Positions 47,659-55,034 of a stretch of DNA of 64,000 nt are shown one piece after another. This stretch comes from a virus. The notes under the pieces are model-generated. The model did not search any database. It was not told where the DNA came from and saw nothing but the letters and a program-made list of their open reading frames with translations. The number at the start of each line of letters is the position of its first letter. Within the stretch, counting starts at the first letter, position 1. The position numbers and the translations under genes were made by a program. The stretch covers positions 20,215 to 84,214 of the IMG/VR virus record IMGVR_UViG_3300032213_001070. One strand, given 5' to 3'.

Positions 47659-48345
47659 TTAGTCTAAGCTGAAATCAGTAGAAGTTTTATTTGGGATAGT
47701 TAAATCATCATCATCTCCAAAATTCTTAACTTCTTGCACTTCTTGTTTCTTTAAATGAACACTTTCATCAAAAGTTAGTACTTTACCATCTTTAACACTA
47801 CCATAAGCATATTTACCTTTGTCTGCTTTTGGAAGATATAAATTATAGTTAGTATAACCATTTTTGTCAATATATTCTCTACCTGCAACACAGAAGTTTA
47901 AATAGATATCTTTGAACGGTGCAGATTTGTTGAAAGCAATTACAAAGTCATCAATAGTAGCATGTAAATCATCTTGACTTTCAAACCATTGAGAAATGCC
48001 AAGATTATTACAAAGACTTTTAAGAAATAACATAAGTGATTTATCTCTCTCAATCTTAATTCCACCTTTAGTAACACCATCAGCAAAAGCATACATACTT
48101 GCTTTTACTTTACCTACTTGACCAGCATGTCTTCCTAAACTTTCATTGTCTTTATCAATATAAAAACCTTCAAAACCATCAATTGGTTCAGTTTCTACAT
48201 GTAAAAGCAAATGCTTTGCACCCTCAATAAAGCTAAAATCTTCAAGCTCTAGCTTGTTAATTTTAAGTGTAACATTTCCAGGTGAAATTGTTTTAGGAAG
48301 CCCTCCGCCTCCACTAGTTACTAGGTCTTTTGTACTTAATCCCAT
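47659..48345 (-). CDS. Probable single-stranded DNA-binding protein
   Basis: A 228-aa protein. The N-terminus has a Gly-rich turn (TSGGGGLPKTISPGNVTLKI), then a beta-rich body (KHLLLHVETEPIDGFEGFYI, VGKVKASMYAFADG, IYLNFCVAGREY) and a short acidic C-terminal tail (NFGDDDDLTIP). The beta-barrel-like body plus acidic tail, and the position directly after the Sak4-like ATPase, fit a phage SSB. Sak4 recombinases are known to work with a partner SSB. I recall conserved homologues in Bacteroidota phages. There is no direct motif proof, so the call is by layout and context. Confidence 0.55.
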   Translation of the reverse strand: MGLSTKDLVTSGGGGLPKTISPGNVTLKINKLELEDFSFIEGAKHLLLHVETEPIDGFEGFYIDKDNESLGRHAGQVGKVKASMYAFADGVTKGGIKIERDKSLMLFLKSLCNNLGISQWFESQDDLHATIDDFVIAFNKSAPFKDIYLNFCVAGREYIDKNGYTNYNLYLPKADKGKYAYGSVKDGKVLTFDESVHLKKQEVQEVKNFGDDDDLTIPNKTSTDFSLD

Positions 48346-48356
48346 TGTTATTTATT

Positions 48357-48521
48357 TTAATTATTAATGAATACTTTGTCCCATGAAGTTGTTAAAACTC
48401 CACTCTCTGAATCTGTAATTACTATCTCTTGATTTCTCAAATGATCCGGTCTTGCACCGCAAGTTACTTCTTCACTAGTTTTGAAACTTAAAATAGTTTT
48501 GTTTCCTTTTCTATACATATA
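48357..48521 (-). CDS. Sak4-like RecA-type ATPase, exon 2
   Basis: Exon 2 gives the C-terminal 54 residues (YMYRKGNKTILSFKTSEE, GARPDHLRNQEIVITD, ending SWDKVFINN). An ATG at 48545 opens an apparent separate 62-aa ORF, but its first eight codons are intron sequence. Spliced to exon 1 the junction reads ...ADAIG-YMYRKGNK, the expected continuation of Sak4-type proteins, giving 241 aa in total. The SSB-like gene follows 11 bp downstream. Confidence 0.85.
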   Translation of the reverse strand, partial: YMYRKGNKTILSFKTSEEVTCGARPDHLRNQEIVITDSESGVLTTSWDKVFINN

Positions 48522-49337
48522 CATTATCTTCAAATTAATTTGCAAAATTAACCCCGTTTATTAAACTGCTTAACATTTCTGCTAAGATGAGACTATATCT
48601 TCTTCCTTGTTAGGAAGGCTTCCTTTTCCACTACCATTAGCTTGTAGTGTACTCCCCTTTGGGATAGTCGTTGAACCTTTTATAAATAAGTTTTCATATA
48701 CTTGCTTTATCCAAAGTACCCATTCATCATATGAATAGTTCTTTTTAGCAAAATTACATTTTTGACAGCAAGGAACACAATTATTTAGCGTATAACCAAT
48801 GCTATTGTCCTTTCTATCTATACCATTATATACAAACTCAGATGTATCTTTAAATTTTCTTTTATGTCCTTTAAATGTATTTGCTGGAACAGCATTACAA
48901 TAATGACAGTTTTGAACTACAAGTTCCTTAAATTCATCTAAATTAATATCAAAAGTATAATTTCTAAGTAAAGCTTGCTTTTGGTAATTCATGTAAACTT
49001 GATAAAACATTGCTGTAAAAAGAGGTTTAGAACTTCTTTCAACTATTTGTTCAATATTATAACAACCACAAGATTTACTTGCCCCAGATTTAACTGAATA
49101 ACCAGTAACTTTTTTAATGCTTCCACAATCACATTGGCAAATATATCTTTTTGTAGATTTTTCCCAATGAAGCACTGCCCATCTATTAATTTTTGTCCCG
49201 GGTTCTAAACTTAATTTACTCATATTTACTTATTTATAACTTGGCTGCTGATTGTCTTCACCTTTCAGTGGTCAGAGTTCCCAGCAATTAAAAAGCTTTT
49301 TCAATCTATATTACTATAGAAAGTGGCTACTAATTTA
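48522..49337 (-). ncRNA. Group I intron (816 nt) with HNH endonuclease ORF
   Basis: The core elements on the - strand: P TTGCTGGGAACTC (about 49274-49287), Q AATCAGCAGCC (about 49243-49253), R GGTTCAACGACTATCCC (48661-48677), S GAAGATATAGTCTCA (48588-48602). P7 pairs GACTAT with ATAGTC. The 5' exon ends TGGT and pairs with GCCA in the internal guide, giving the U.G splice-site pair; a 3-bp P10 with exon 2 is possible. The intron starts TAA (in-frame stop, as in the T4 td intron) and ends ...GATAATG before exon 2. The endonuclease ORF begins just after Q, in the P6 loop, and runs through R and S, so its last codons are also ribozyme core. Confidence 0.92.
48582..49223 (-). CDS. Intron-encoded HNH homing endonuclease
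   Basis: A 213-aa protein. The N-terminus (PGTKINRWAVLHWEKSTKRY, CQCDCGSIKKVT, ASKSCGC) is the Cys-based DNA-binding module common in HNH homing enzymes. The HNH nuclease core is CHYCNAVP, then YNGIDRKDNSIGYTLNNCVP and CCQKCNFAKK, followed by YSYDEWVLWIKQVYENL. It is encoded inside the intron of the Sak4-like gene and presumably cuts the intronless allele. The last 30 or so residues (TTIPKGSTLQANGSGKGS onward) are unlike the family and overlap ribozyme core sequence, so they are probably a read-through tail. Confidence 0.9.
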   Translation of the reverse strand: MSKLSLEPGTKINRWAVLHWEKSTKRYICQCDCGSIKKVTGYSVKSGASKSCGCYNIEQIVERSSKPLFTAMFYQVYMNYQKQALLRNYTFDINLDEFKELVVQNCHYCNAVPANTFKGHKRKFKDTSEFVYNGIDRKDNSIGYTLNNCVPCCQKCNFAKKNYSYDEWVLWIKQVYENLFIKGSTTIPKGSTLQANGSGKGSLPNKEEDIVSS

Positions 49338-49898
49338 ACCAATTGCATCAGCATTTGCACAGATTAAAGATTTAATTTTACCTGTCAAATCAATGTTTGC
49401 AGACATAACCATATCCCCTTTATCATCAACTACCTTGTCTTTAATGTGACCAGATAAAATAATGTGGGGTGCTAAGGTATCAATAAAATCTAAAACCTGG
49501 AAAAATGCTTCACGGATATATAAATATCCAGCACCATTTGGCAATGTAGAAACAGTATCACCACTAAAACTTTTACCCATTGGAGTATTCTTATACAGCT
49601 TAATTGCAAGCGGCATAATCATAGTCTCTAATGCAGTCACAGTATCTATAGTAACATACTTATAGGGTTTACCTGCTTCTTTGATTGCTTTACCGGCATC
49701 TAATAGCTCTTGAAGATTACTAACTTTAATCTTAAGAGCATCTACATAATCAGAACCATTTTCTAAATCTATAATCAGATTGTTGTCTAATCCTGCAAAT
49801 GCAGTTGTTTTACCTGTCTTTGGCTTTGAATAAATCAGTAATCTCTTTGGATTAACCTGACTTGCCTTTACTTTACTTGTTGGAAGTACTATACTCAT
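49338..49898 (-). CDS. Sak4-like RecA-type ATPase, exon 1
   Basis: Exon 1 (187 codons) holds the ATPase core of a Sak4-type single-strand annealing/recombination protein. Walker A is YSKPKTGKTTAF (Lys30), followed by NLIIDLENGSDYV and a Walker B-type strand (YKYVTIDTVTALE) and HIILSGHIKDKV. The frame ends ...ANADAIG with TAA as the first intron codon. The start overlaps the upstream gene by 4 bp (ATGA). It probably loads on ssDNA with the adjacent SSB-like protein and uses ends made by the RecB-like nuclease at 38899-39903. Confidence 0.88.
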
Positions 49899-50569
49899 AT
49901 TTCACTTTTTGTATGTTTTTTAATCAAATCATTCAACCAAGGCTTAGCACTTACCGGTTCCATTAGCATAATTGCTGCTAAATCTCTAATAGTTGCTTCA
50001 CTTAAAGGTACATCAGCAATTTCTACATTGTCTGTATCTGCTTCTACTTTTAAATCAGAACCAACTTCTGCCTCAAAATCAGGAAATAAAGACTGTTGTA
50101 ATCTTGGCAGTTTGATATTTTCAACTGCAGATTCAGCAGGAGCTGCACCCGCATCTTTTCTTTTCTGATATACATTATAAGGTATCTCAGTTCCATCTTT
50201 AAGAACAGCACGCAATTCAGTTACAGGAATAGTATAAAGTTTATAAGGCTCACCTTTATAGTTTACACCTTCTTTCATCTCATACTCTTCTCCATAATAA
50301 GGATTGTTTCTGTACTTAAATAATTGTCTGTCAGAATTAAAAGGCACAATGTCAGTTACATTGTCTTTTTCATCTTTAACATTGTCATAGAACTCAATGT
50401 AGATATCAAGCTCCTTAGTTATCTCAGACGCAAAAAGCTGAAATTGCCTTTCTGCTTTACCTTTTACAAAGTAAGCGGTCTTAATAACAAATGTAGGATC
50501 TGCTATTCCATGAGCTCTAAATGTCTCCAAGTGTTCTGCAAAAAACTCTTTTTCTTTTTCTTTTCTCAT
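49895..50569 (-). CDS. Conserved phage protein, unknown (224 aa)
   Basis: Not assigned. A Lys/Glu-rich N-terminus (MRKEKEKEFFAEHLETFRAH) is followed by a beta-rich middle (ELDIYIEFYDNVKDE, YKLYTIPVTELRAVL) and a helical C-terminus after an acidic linker. It is coupled to the Sak4-like gene by a 4-bp overlap and follows the DnaB-type helicase by 14 bp, so it is part of the replication/recombination unit and may be an accessory of either. Confidence 0.6.
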   Translation of the reverse strand: MRKEKEKEFFAEHLETFRAHGIADPTFVIKTAYFVKGKAERQFQLFASEITKELDIYIEFYDNVKDEKDNVTDIVPFNSDRQLFKYRNNPYYGEEYEMKEGVNYKGEPYKLYTIPVTELRAVLKDGTEIPYNVYQKRKDAGAAPAESAVENIKLPRLQQSLFPDFEAEVGSDLKVEADTDNVEIADVPLSEATIRDLAAIMLMEPVSAKPWLNDLIKKHTKSEI

Positions 50570-50583
50570 ACTCTATTTACATT

Positions 50584-51585
50584 TTAAATTGATACTTTTT
50601 TTGTAGCTTGTGCCGGTGTGTCTATCTCTACAATCCTCATGATTGTTCTGTCTAGCTTAAAGAAGCTCATCCTTGTGGTACCATTTCTAGATTTTAGAAA
50701 ATGAAAGACTAATAAGTCTTCATCATTTATAATATATCTATCAGGACCATACTGTCTTATTTTTCTTAGAGAGGGTTTATTTATACCTAAGACTACATCC
50801 GCATGCTGCAATAAAGCATCTGACCCATAAATGTCTGAATCCAATACATAATTTCCATACTCACCATCTCTCTGCCTCTCTACATTATCTATGTTTCTGT
50901 TAAGCTGACTTAACACTACAAAAGCTACCGGATAGTTTTTTTTCATCATAGTGAGTGCCTTGCCTAATGCTGAGAGCATCTCAAAGTCATCCTTTTGGTT
51001 TTTTGCTTTTGCAAATAATGTTGAGTGATCTATACCTACAAGCATATTCATATATGTTCCATCTGGTTTCTTAAACTTTTCCATTTCATAATGAATAGTT
51101 GCACACATTTCATCAACATTACAAGTATCATATAGAACTCTAGTAAGATCATGTTCTACAGATTTCTCATAATACTCAACACATTTGTCATAGATTGCCT
51201 TATCCACCTTTACTCCATCTTTACTCATTAATGTATTGTAATCAGCACCGGTTTCTAAACTAAGTTTTCTTACTCCGCTAGTTTCATCTACCATCTCAAA
51301 CTGAAACTTAAGTATTCTAAATTCTTGATCAGGATTTTGGTCTATTATATCACTAAATAACTGTTCTAAGAATAAAGTTTTACCCGTTCCAGGTCTAGCA
51401 CCAACTACGGTGATAGTTCTCCATTCTAATCCATCACAAAAAGCATCATTAAATTTGGGCCATGCACTTTTAAGAGATTTAATATCTCCATTTCTTCTGC
51501 CTTTCATCTTAAGGATTGCTTTTCTTAGTGAGTCTCTTTCACTTACAGGCAGCAAAGGCCTGGCTCCATTAAATAATTCTGCCAT
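50584..51585 (-). CDS. Replicative DNA helicase, DnaB-type RecA domain
   Basis: A 333-aa protein with the RecA-like motor of DnaB helicases. Walker A is VVGARPGTGKT (60-70), then FQFEMVDETSGVRKLS (motif 1a), MLVGIDHSTL (Walker B), FVVLSQLNRN (motif 3) and YGSDALLQHADVVLGI (motif 4 region with the arginine-finger neighbourhood). The N-terminal primase-binding domain of cellular DnaB is missing: only about 45 residues precede the motor, as in several phage helicases. It is in the same direction as the primase and polymerase. The start lies 4 bp after a 58-aa membrane protein. Confidence 0.9.
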   Translation of the reverse strand: MAELFNGARPLLPVSERDSLRKAILKMKGRRNGDIKSLKSAWPKFNDAFCDGLEWRTITVVGARPGTGKTLFLEQLFSDIIDQNPDQEFRILKFQFEMVDETSGVRKLSLETGADYNTLMSKDGVKVDKAIYDKCVEYYEKSVEHDLTRVLYDTCNVDEMCATIHYEMEKFKKPDGTYMNMLVGIDHSTLFAKAKNQKDDFEMLSALGKALTMMKKNYPVAFVVLSQLNRNIDNVERQRDGEYGNYVLDSDIYGSDALLQHADVVLGINKPSLRKIRQYGPDRYIINDEDLLVFHFLKSRNGTTRMSFFKLDRTIMRIVEIDTPAQATKKVSI

Positions 51586-51589
51586 TGTA

Positions 51590-51766
51590 TTATTGATTTT
51601 CTAGTTTACTATGTTTCATTTGGTTATACACCTCATGTAATAATGTAATCAGCAATTCAATTAAGAAATACTTCCAAAAAGGCATAGATATAATAAATAA
51701 ATCTACTATACCATAACCTATTGCTGTTCCTAATATTGCTGTAATAAATAAAGTTCCTTTTGTCAT
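51590..51766 (-). CDS. Small membrane protein, 58 aa
   Basis: A 58-aa ORF overlapping the upstream stop as ATGA and ending 4 bp before the helicase start. Two hydrophobic segments are visible: LFITAILGTAIGYGIVDLF and FWKYFLIELLITLL. Probably a small inner-membrane protein; function unknown. It is part of the replication operon by position. Confidence 0.65.
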   Translation of the reverse strand: MTKGTLFITAILGTAIGYGIVDLFIISMPFWKYFLIELLITLLHEVYNQMKHSKLENQ

Positions 51767-52353
51767 ACCACTCTTTCTTTAAAATAAGAACCACCTTCTC
51801 CATCAAGGGTTGTGTTTAATAACTGACAATATGTTGCTAGATCAGATTCAAAGCTCTTATCTATATTTTGCCTTCTTATGAAATACTGAGAATTTCTCAT
51901 ATAATCATAATTTCTGACACTATACTCATCAACATATTTTTCAGTAGCTTTTAGGATTGTCTCCCAGTCATAATCATAATTCTCAAAGAACCATTTAAAA
52001 GCACCTTCAAGATTCTTGGCATTTACTCTAGCATATTTACCAGAGTTAAGTTTCCTATTAGGAAATATTTCTACATATTCCTGTATCTTCTCTAGGAAGC
52101 CATCACCCATTAAATCTCTGAGTGTTTTCTTTTTAGTTCTTTTAAAGAACCCGTTAATTTCCTCCATAAAGATAAGACTTTTGCTTGTAAGTTGCAAGTT
52201 TTCATCAAGCCAATGGTCTTGTTGCAGCCTTTTGCACTCAAGTTCTTTATTAACATAATTATAGGGTACTATTTTTTCTTTTATACAATGCAAAACATAG
52301 TATGTGTTTGGTGTCAGGTTCTCTTTTATCAACCTTTGAAATATCTCTGTCAT
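51763..52353 (-). CDS. Possible helicase loader/replication accessory, 196 aa
   Basis: 196 aa from the ATG at 52353, which shares a base with the uracil-DNA glycosylase stop (TAATG); an in-frame TTG at 52359 is rejected. The N-terminal NTYYVLHCIKEKIVPYNYV segment looks like a winged-helix-type domain, and the C-terminal half (EGAFKWFFENYDYDWETILK, ATEKYVDEY, YFIRRQ) is helical. The position between UDG and the DnaB-type helicase suggests a replisome organiser or loader, but no AAA+ motif is present. The role is inference from context only. Confidence 0.55.
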   Translation of the reverse strand: MTEIFQRLIKENLTPNTYYVLHCIKEKIVPYNYVNKELECKRLQQDHWLDENLQLTSKSLIFMEEINGFFKRTKKKTLRDLMGDGFLEKIQEYVEIFPNRKLNSGKYARVNAKNLEGAFKWFFENYDYDWETILKATEKYVDEYSVRNYDYMRNSQYFIRRQNIDKSFESDLATYCQLLNTTLDGEGGSYFKERVV

Positions 52354-53066
52354 TACCAAGTTATTTTTGCATTAAACTGTCTTTCTACAACTTCATTAAC
52401 CTTAACAAATAAGTTATCTGAGTTCCATCTTTCTTGATTGCTATATGCTGCACTGGCAGGATGGGTTACAAAAAACTTATAGTTAGTATCATTTACTGTT
52501 TCAGACCATTCTTGAGCCTGCTTACCCATATATACATATACAAGTCCGGCTTCATTCCATGTCAAATAATCAAATAAATAAGCCATAAAAGGTTTCCATA
52601 TGTTGTAATGCTGTCCTATTTTACCTACTGTAGTAGTAAGAGCAGTATTAACTAATAGAATACCTTGTTCAGACCATCTGGTTAAATCTACATCTAAACT
52701 TCCAGGATGTCCATTGTAAACAGTTCTGTTTACTTCATCAAGCATATACTTAAGACTAGGTTGTAATTCCTTTGTATTACTACAACTGAATGCTATTCCA
52801 TCAGCAACTCCTAGTTGAAAATAAGGATCTTGACCTACTATAATTACTTTAAGATCATTTCTTGGACATTCTTCAAATGCTCTAAATACATTTTTAAGTG
52901 GTGGTGTAAACCTTCTACCATCACTAGCAAGTCTTGCAAGCTCAGTAATTATATTATCAAAGTCACCACTAAATATAAAAGATTTAAAAATATTAGCCCA
53001 ACCGCTGGGTTCTAACTTTTCAAACATTTTTTGTTTAATTTCATCAAGATCTAATATTTGTTTCAT
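52353..53066 (-). CDS. ung: Uracil-DNA glycosylase, family 1
   Basis: A 237-aa enzyme. The catalytic water-activating motif is VIIVGQDPYFQLGVADGIAF (Asp80 in GQDPY), matching family 1 UDG. The uracil-recognition and leucine-loop region is FFVTHPASAAYSNQERW (HPSPLS-type, here HPASAA). Length and motif spacing are normal for the family. It excises uracil from DNA in base-excision repair; many crAss-like phages encode one beside replication genes. It is the first gene of the leftward replication unit, and its ATG lies back to back with the only + strand gene of this arm. Confidence 0.92.
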   Translation of the reverse strand: MKQILDLDEIKQKMFEKLEPSGWANIFKSFIFSGDFDNIITELARLASDGRRFTPPLKNVFRAFEECPRNDLKVIIVGQDPYFQLGVADGIAFSCSNTKELQPSLKYMLDEVNRTVYNGHPGSLDVDLTRWSEQGILLVNTALTTTVGKIGQHYNIWKPFMAYLFDYLTWNEAGLVYVYMGKQAQEWSETVNDTNYKFFVTHPASAAYSNQERWNSDNLFVKVNEVVERQFNAKITW

Positions 53067-53073
53067 ATTTTTG
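53066..53073 (+). promoter_or_regulatory. Possible Bacteroidota-type -7 box (TATTTTTG)
   Basis: The sequence TATTTTTG fits the TAnnTTTG consensus of Bacteroidota promoters and lies 18 bp upstream of the ATG of the isolated + strand gene. No TTTG -33 box is present at the right distance, so it is weak; the motif can arise by chance in such AT-rich DNA. Confidence 0.3.
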
Positions 53074-53090
53074 TTTAAAATAAATTATTT

Positions 53091-53402
53091 ATGGCTATTA
53101 AAGTTAAAGAACTAAAAGATGATGCAGTCCTTGAAATAAAGGTTAATAAAAACTTTTACTTGATGACTAAATCTCTATCTTATTATCTATTTAATCAGAT
53201 AAATAAAGAAAATAAAGAAGAGTATTTAAAACAGATCATGGAAGGTAAATATGAAGATATGGATGATCTTCAAAGATCTTTTTATACTGTTACTTTATTA
53301 CTTGCAGAAATTGAAAGAACAGGTAATGATAAAAATCTTTATTCTGAAAAAGAAGTTCTGCAGCCTGGTGATGAAGGTTATGTAGCTCCTAAGAAAGATT
53401 AA
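53091..53402 (+). CDS. Conserved phage protein, isolated + strand gene
   Basis: A 103-aa protein, the only + strand gene in the early arm. It reads AIKVKELKDDAVLEIKVNKN, FYLMTKSLSYYLFNQINKE, DLQRSFYTVTLLLAEIER, then an acidic tail ending PGDEGYVAPKKD. I recall homologues in Bacteroidota phages without a function; small acidic helical proteins of this size are sometimes structural chaperones. Only 24 bp separate its start from the divergent UDG gene, and its last 14 bp overlap the end of the convergent 124-aa gene. Orientation suggests late expression with the virion genes. Confidence 0.7.
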   Translation: MAIKVKELKDDAVLEIKVNKNFYLMTKSLSYYLFNQINKENKEEYLKQIMEGKYEDMDDLQRSFYTVTLLLAEIERTGNDKNLYSEKEVLQPGDEGYVAPKKD

Positions 53403-53763
53403 TATTATAAAGCTTACCTACTTCTACACAAGCTTCAATAGCTAGTGCTAATTCATCTTTACTACAGTCTGCAAATGATTTGCAAAATGTTGCATCTCCT
53501 CCATCATAACATAACCCTGATCTTTCTTTAATCAGTACTTTCATTTCTTCAAAAGTATAGCCAGATTCTTTGGCTAATTCTCTTATACATGCATGCACTT
53601 TTGCCAATTGTGCAATACTATGGTCTGCATCAGCTAGACCAATATACATTTCTACTTTCTGTCCTTCTGGAAGTTTATCCAAAAAGATTTGGTAAGCTAA
53701 TCTTGCCTTTTCATCAGGATAGATTAACTTACCATCTTGCTTTACTAACTTAACTGATAACAT
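53389..53763 (-). CDS. NinB-like protein (tentative), 124 aa
   Basis: A 124-aa protein: a short beta N-terminus (LSVKLVKQDGKLIYPDEKAR), VEMYIGLADADHSIAQLAKV, CIRELAKESGYTFEEMKVLI and a C-terminal ELALAIEACVEVGKLYNINL. The order (strand, HSxxQ-type helix, GYTxEEMK, terminal helix) resembles NinB-type recombination proteins of phages, but the match is loose. It overlaps the end of the + strand gene by 14 bp, tail to tail. Confidence 0.4.
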   Translation of the reverse strand: MLSVKLVKQDGKLIYPDEKARLAYQIFLDKLPEGQKVEMYIGLADADHSIAQLAKVHACIRELAKESGYTFEEMKVLIKERSGLCYDGGDATFCKSFADCSKDELALAIEACVEVGKLYNINLS

Positions 53764-53764
53764 A

Positions 53765-54016
53765 TTAACAAGTTATATTACTAATTACTTCAAGAAACTG
53801 CATATAATGTTCTCTTGAATAAATTCTAATTGCTGGAATATCCCAACATTTTATTGTCCAATTATTATCTTTTACATCTATACTGTCTGTGCTATATAAG
53901 ACTATATTGTCACAGAGTTCTTTATTGTAATAATAATAATCATATCCATTCTGACTTTCAACATCTTGAATTAATATTTTTTCAAATCCTAATTCTATTA
54001 ATTCTTTTTCTGTCAT
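53765..54016 (-). CDS. Hypothetical protein, 83 aa
   Basis: Not recognised. It begins TEKELIELGFEKILIQDVES and is rich in Tyr/Asp (YDYYYYNKELCDN). A C-terminal EHYMQFLEVISNIT helix follows. The layout (ELxxLGF, then a short strand pair with an aromatic core) resembles that of the small tandem family at 54747-55587. It overlaps the upstream gene by 4 bp. Confidence 0.55.
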   Translation of the reverse strand: MTEKELIELGFEKILIQDVESQNGYDYYYYNKELCDNIVLYSTDSIDVKDNNWTIKCWDIPAIRIYSREHYMQFLEVISNITC

Positions 54017-54420
54017 TTGTTTACTAATTTAGTTAAGAAATCTGCTGGATTCAGAACTTCTTGTGAATAATTTTGCCGGGCATAATCATAGCCTTTATAA
54101 TCCATTAAAGCTCCAAACTTAGCATGTCTTTCTTTCATATAGTGTTTGACTATCTGTACTACAATATAGAAGTTATCCTTATCTTCTGATATCATCATAT
54201 TATATACATTTTCTACTTCATCAGCAGTAATTAAACCTAAGAGTTTATTAAGCTTTAATTCAGCATAAAACATAAACTTTCTATACTGCCCATGATATGG
54301 ACCGGAAGCATATAAGTTAAAAGTATAACTCATATGATCCACATTCTTTAACAACTCATAATGATCAGAACAAATAGCTACACAAAGTTTGCTTAGCTGT
54401 TTATCTTCTCTTTTACCCAT
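54013..54420 (-). CDS. Hypothetical protein with DNH-type repeat domain, 135 aa
   Basis: Not recognised. It is helical, Tyr/Lys-rich. The segment MMISEDKDNFYIVVQIVKHY (about 79-98) is similar to MLKSEDQDNHVIAFQALE at 44034-44435 and MFESNDNDNHILAMEIM at 39878-41146. The N-terminus has KLCVAICSDHYELLKNVDHM. The start shares a base with the stop of the 32-aa membrane peptide upstream. Confidence 0.55.
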   Translation of the reverse strand: MGKREDKQLSKLCVAICSDHYELLKNVDHMSYTFNLYASGPYHGQYRKFMFYAELKLNKLLGLITADEVENVYNMMISEDKDNFYIVVQIVKHYMKERHAKFGALMDYKGYDYARQNYSQEVLNPADFLTKLVNK

Positions 54421-54518
54421 TACTCATCCCAGTTATTGTCATCATCATTTCTTAAAGGAAGAACTATAAGAACAAAAGTAACTAGTACTATTCCTATGAA
54501 TATAAATATTGTATCCAT
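54420..54518 (-). CDS. Single-pass membrane peptide, 32 aa
   Basis: A 32-aa ORF: a short hydrophobic helix (TIFIFIGIVLVTFVLIVL) then PLRNDDDNNWDE. The start follows the previous stop by 1 bp and the stop shares a base with the next start (TAATG), which supports a real gene. Membrane topology is probably N-out with an acidic cytoplasmic tail; function unknown. Confidence 0.6.
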   Translation of the reverse strand: MDTIFIFIGIVLVTFVLIVLPLRNDDDNNWDE

Positions 54519-54519
54519 C

Positions 54520-54744
54520 TTATTCTAAGTTTATATTATAACTACTCAAGATCTCCCGGATCTTCTCTCTAACCTCTTCATAAACTTCTGCAATTTCTGA
54601 AGGTAATTTGTCATTATACTTTATCTGTTCTCTAAGACTTTGATCCAGATCCCACATAGATAGTTTCCATTTGTAACCATCTAATGCATCTCTAGCATCA
54701 TCTTTTTCTTCTACAGAGTCAAACTCTAATATTATTTTTGCCAT
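54520..54744 (-). CDS. Conserved small phage protein, 74 aa
   Basis: A 74-aa protein: MAKIILEFDSVEEKDDARDA, ALDGYKWKLSMWDLDQSLRE, then a C-terminal amphipathic helix (EVYEEVREKIREILSSYNI). This layout (ILEFDSxEE, ALxGxKWKxxxWDLDQxLR) is very common in phages of many hosts. No function is assigned to it that I know of. It lies 2 bp after the preceding gene. Confidence 0.7.
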   Translation of the reverse strand: MAKIILEFDSVEEKDDARDALDGYKWKLSMWDLDQSLREQIKYNDKLPSEIAEVYEEVREKIREILSSYNINLE

Positions 54745-54746
54745 AA

Positions 54747-55034
54747 CTATCTGTTTATAAATTTAATTGCACCATTAAAATGATCCACTATATCAAAGAA
54801 TCTTTGAGGATTAGTTTCATCATAATCTAAAATACTGCTTATTGCAAGCTCATAGTCATCTTCAAGATCCATTGTTACACTCATAAAATAAGTGTTTGTT
54901 AAGGGTTCTCTAAAGATTACTGATATCAACAAGTCTTTATAAAGCAAACAATACAATTCTTTTAGTTTATTATTTGGCTTGAATCCATACTTTTTTAAAT
55001 TTCTCTTAACTTTTGCAACTTCTTTTTTTGTCAT
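54747..55034 (-). CDS. Tandem small-protein family member 3, 95 aa
   Basis: The third (most downstream) of three neighbouring small proteins with the same plan: an N-terminal helix ending KYGF (KVKRNLKKYGFKPNN), a pair of Tyr-containing strands, a second strand pair, and a C-terminal helix (FFDIVDHFNGAIKFIN). Sequence identity to the two neighbours is low, so common ancestry is an inference from layout. Overlaps its neighbour by 4 bp. Function unknown. Confidence 0.55.
   Translation of the reverse strand: MTKKEVAKVKRNLKKYGFKPNNKLKELYCLLYKDLLISVIFREPLTNTYFMSVTMDLEDDYELAISSILDYDETNPQRFFDIVDHFNGAIKFINR

Noticed and set aside
48357-48545. Independent 62-aa gene
   Set aside because: Its first eight codons are the end of the intron; the rest continues the Sak4-like protein.
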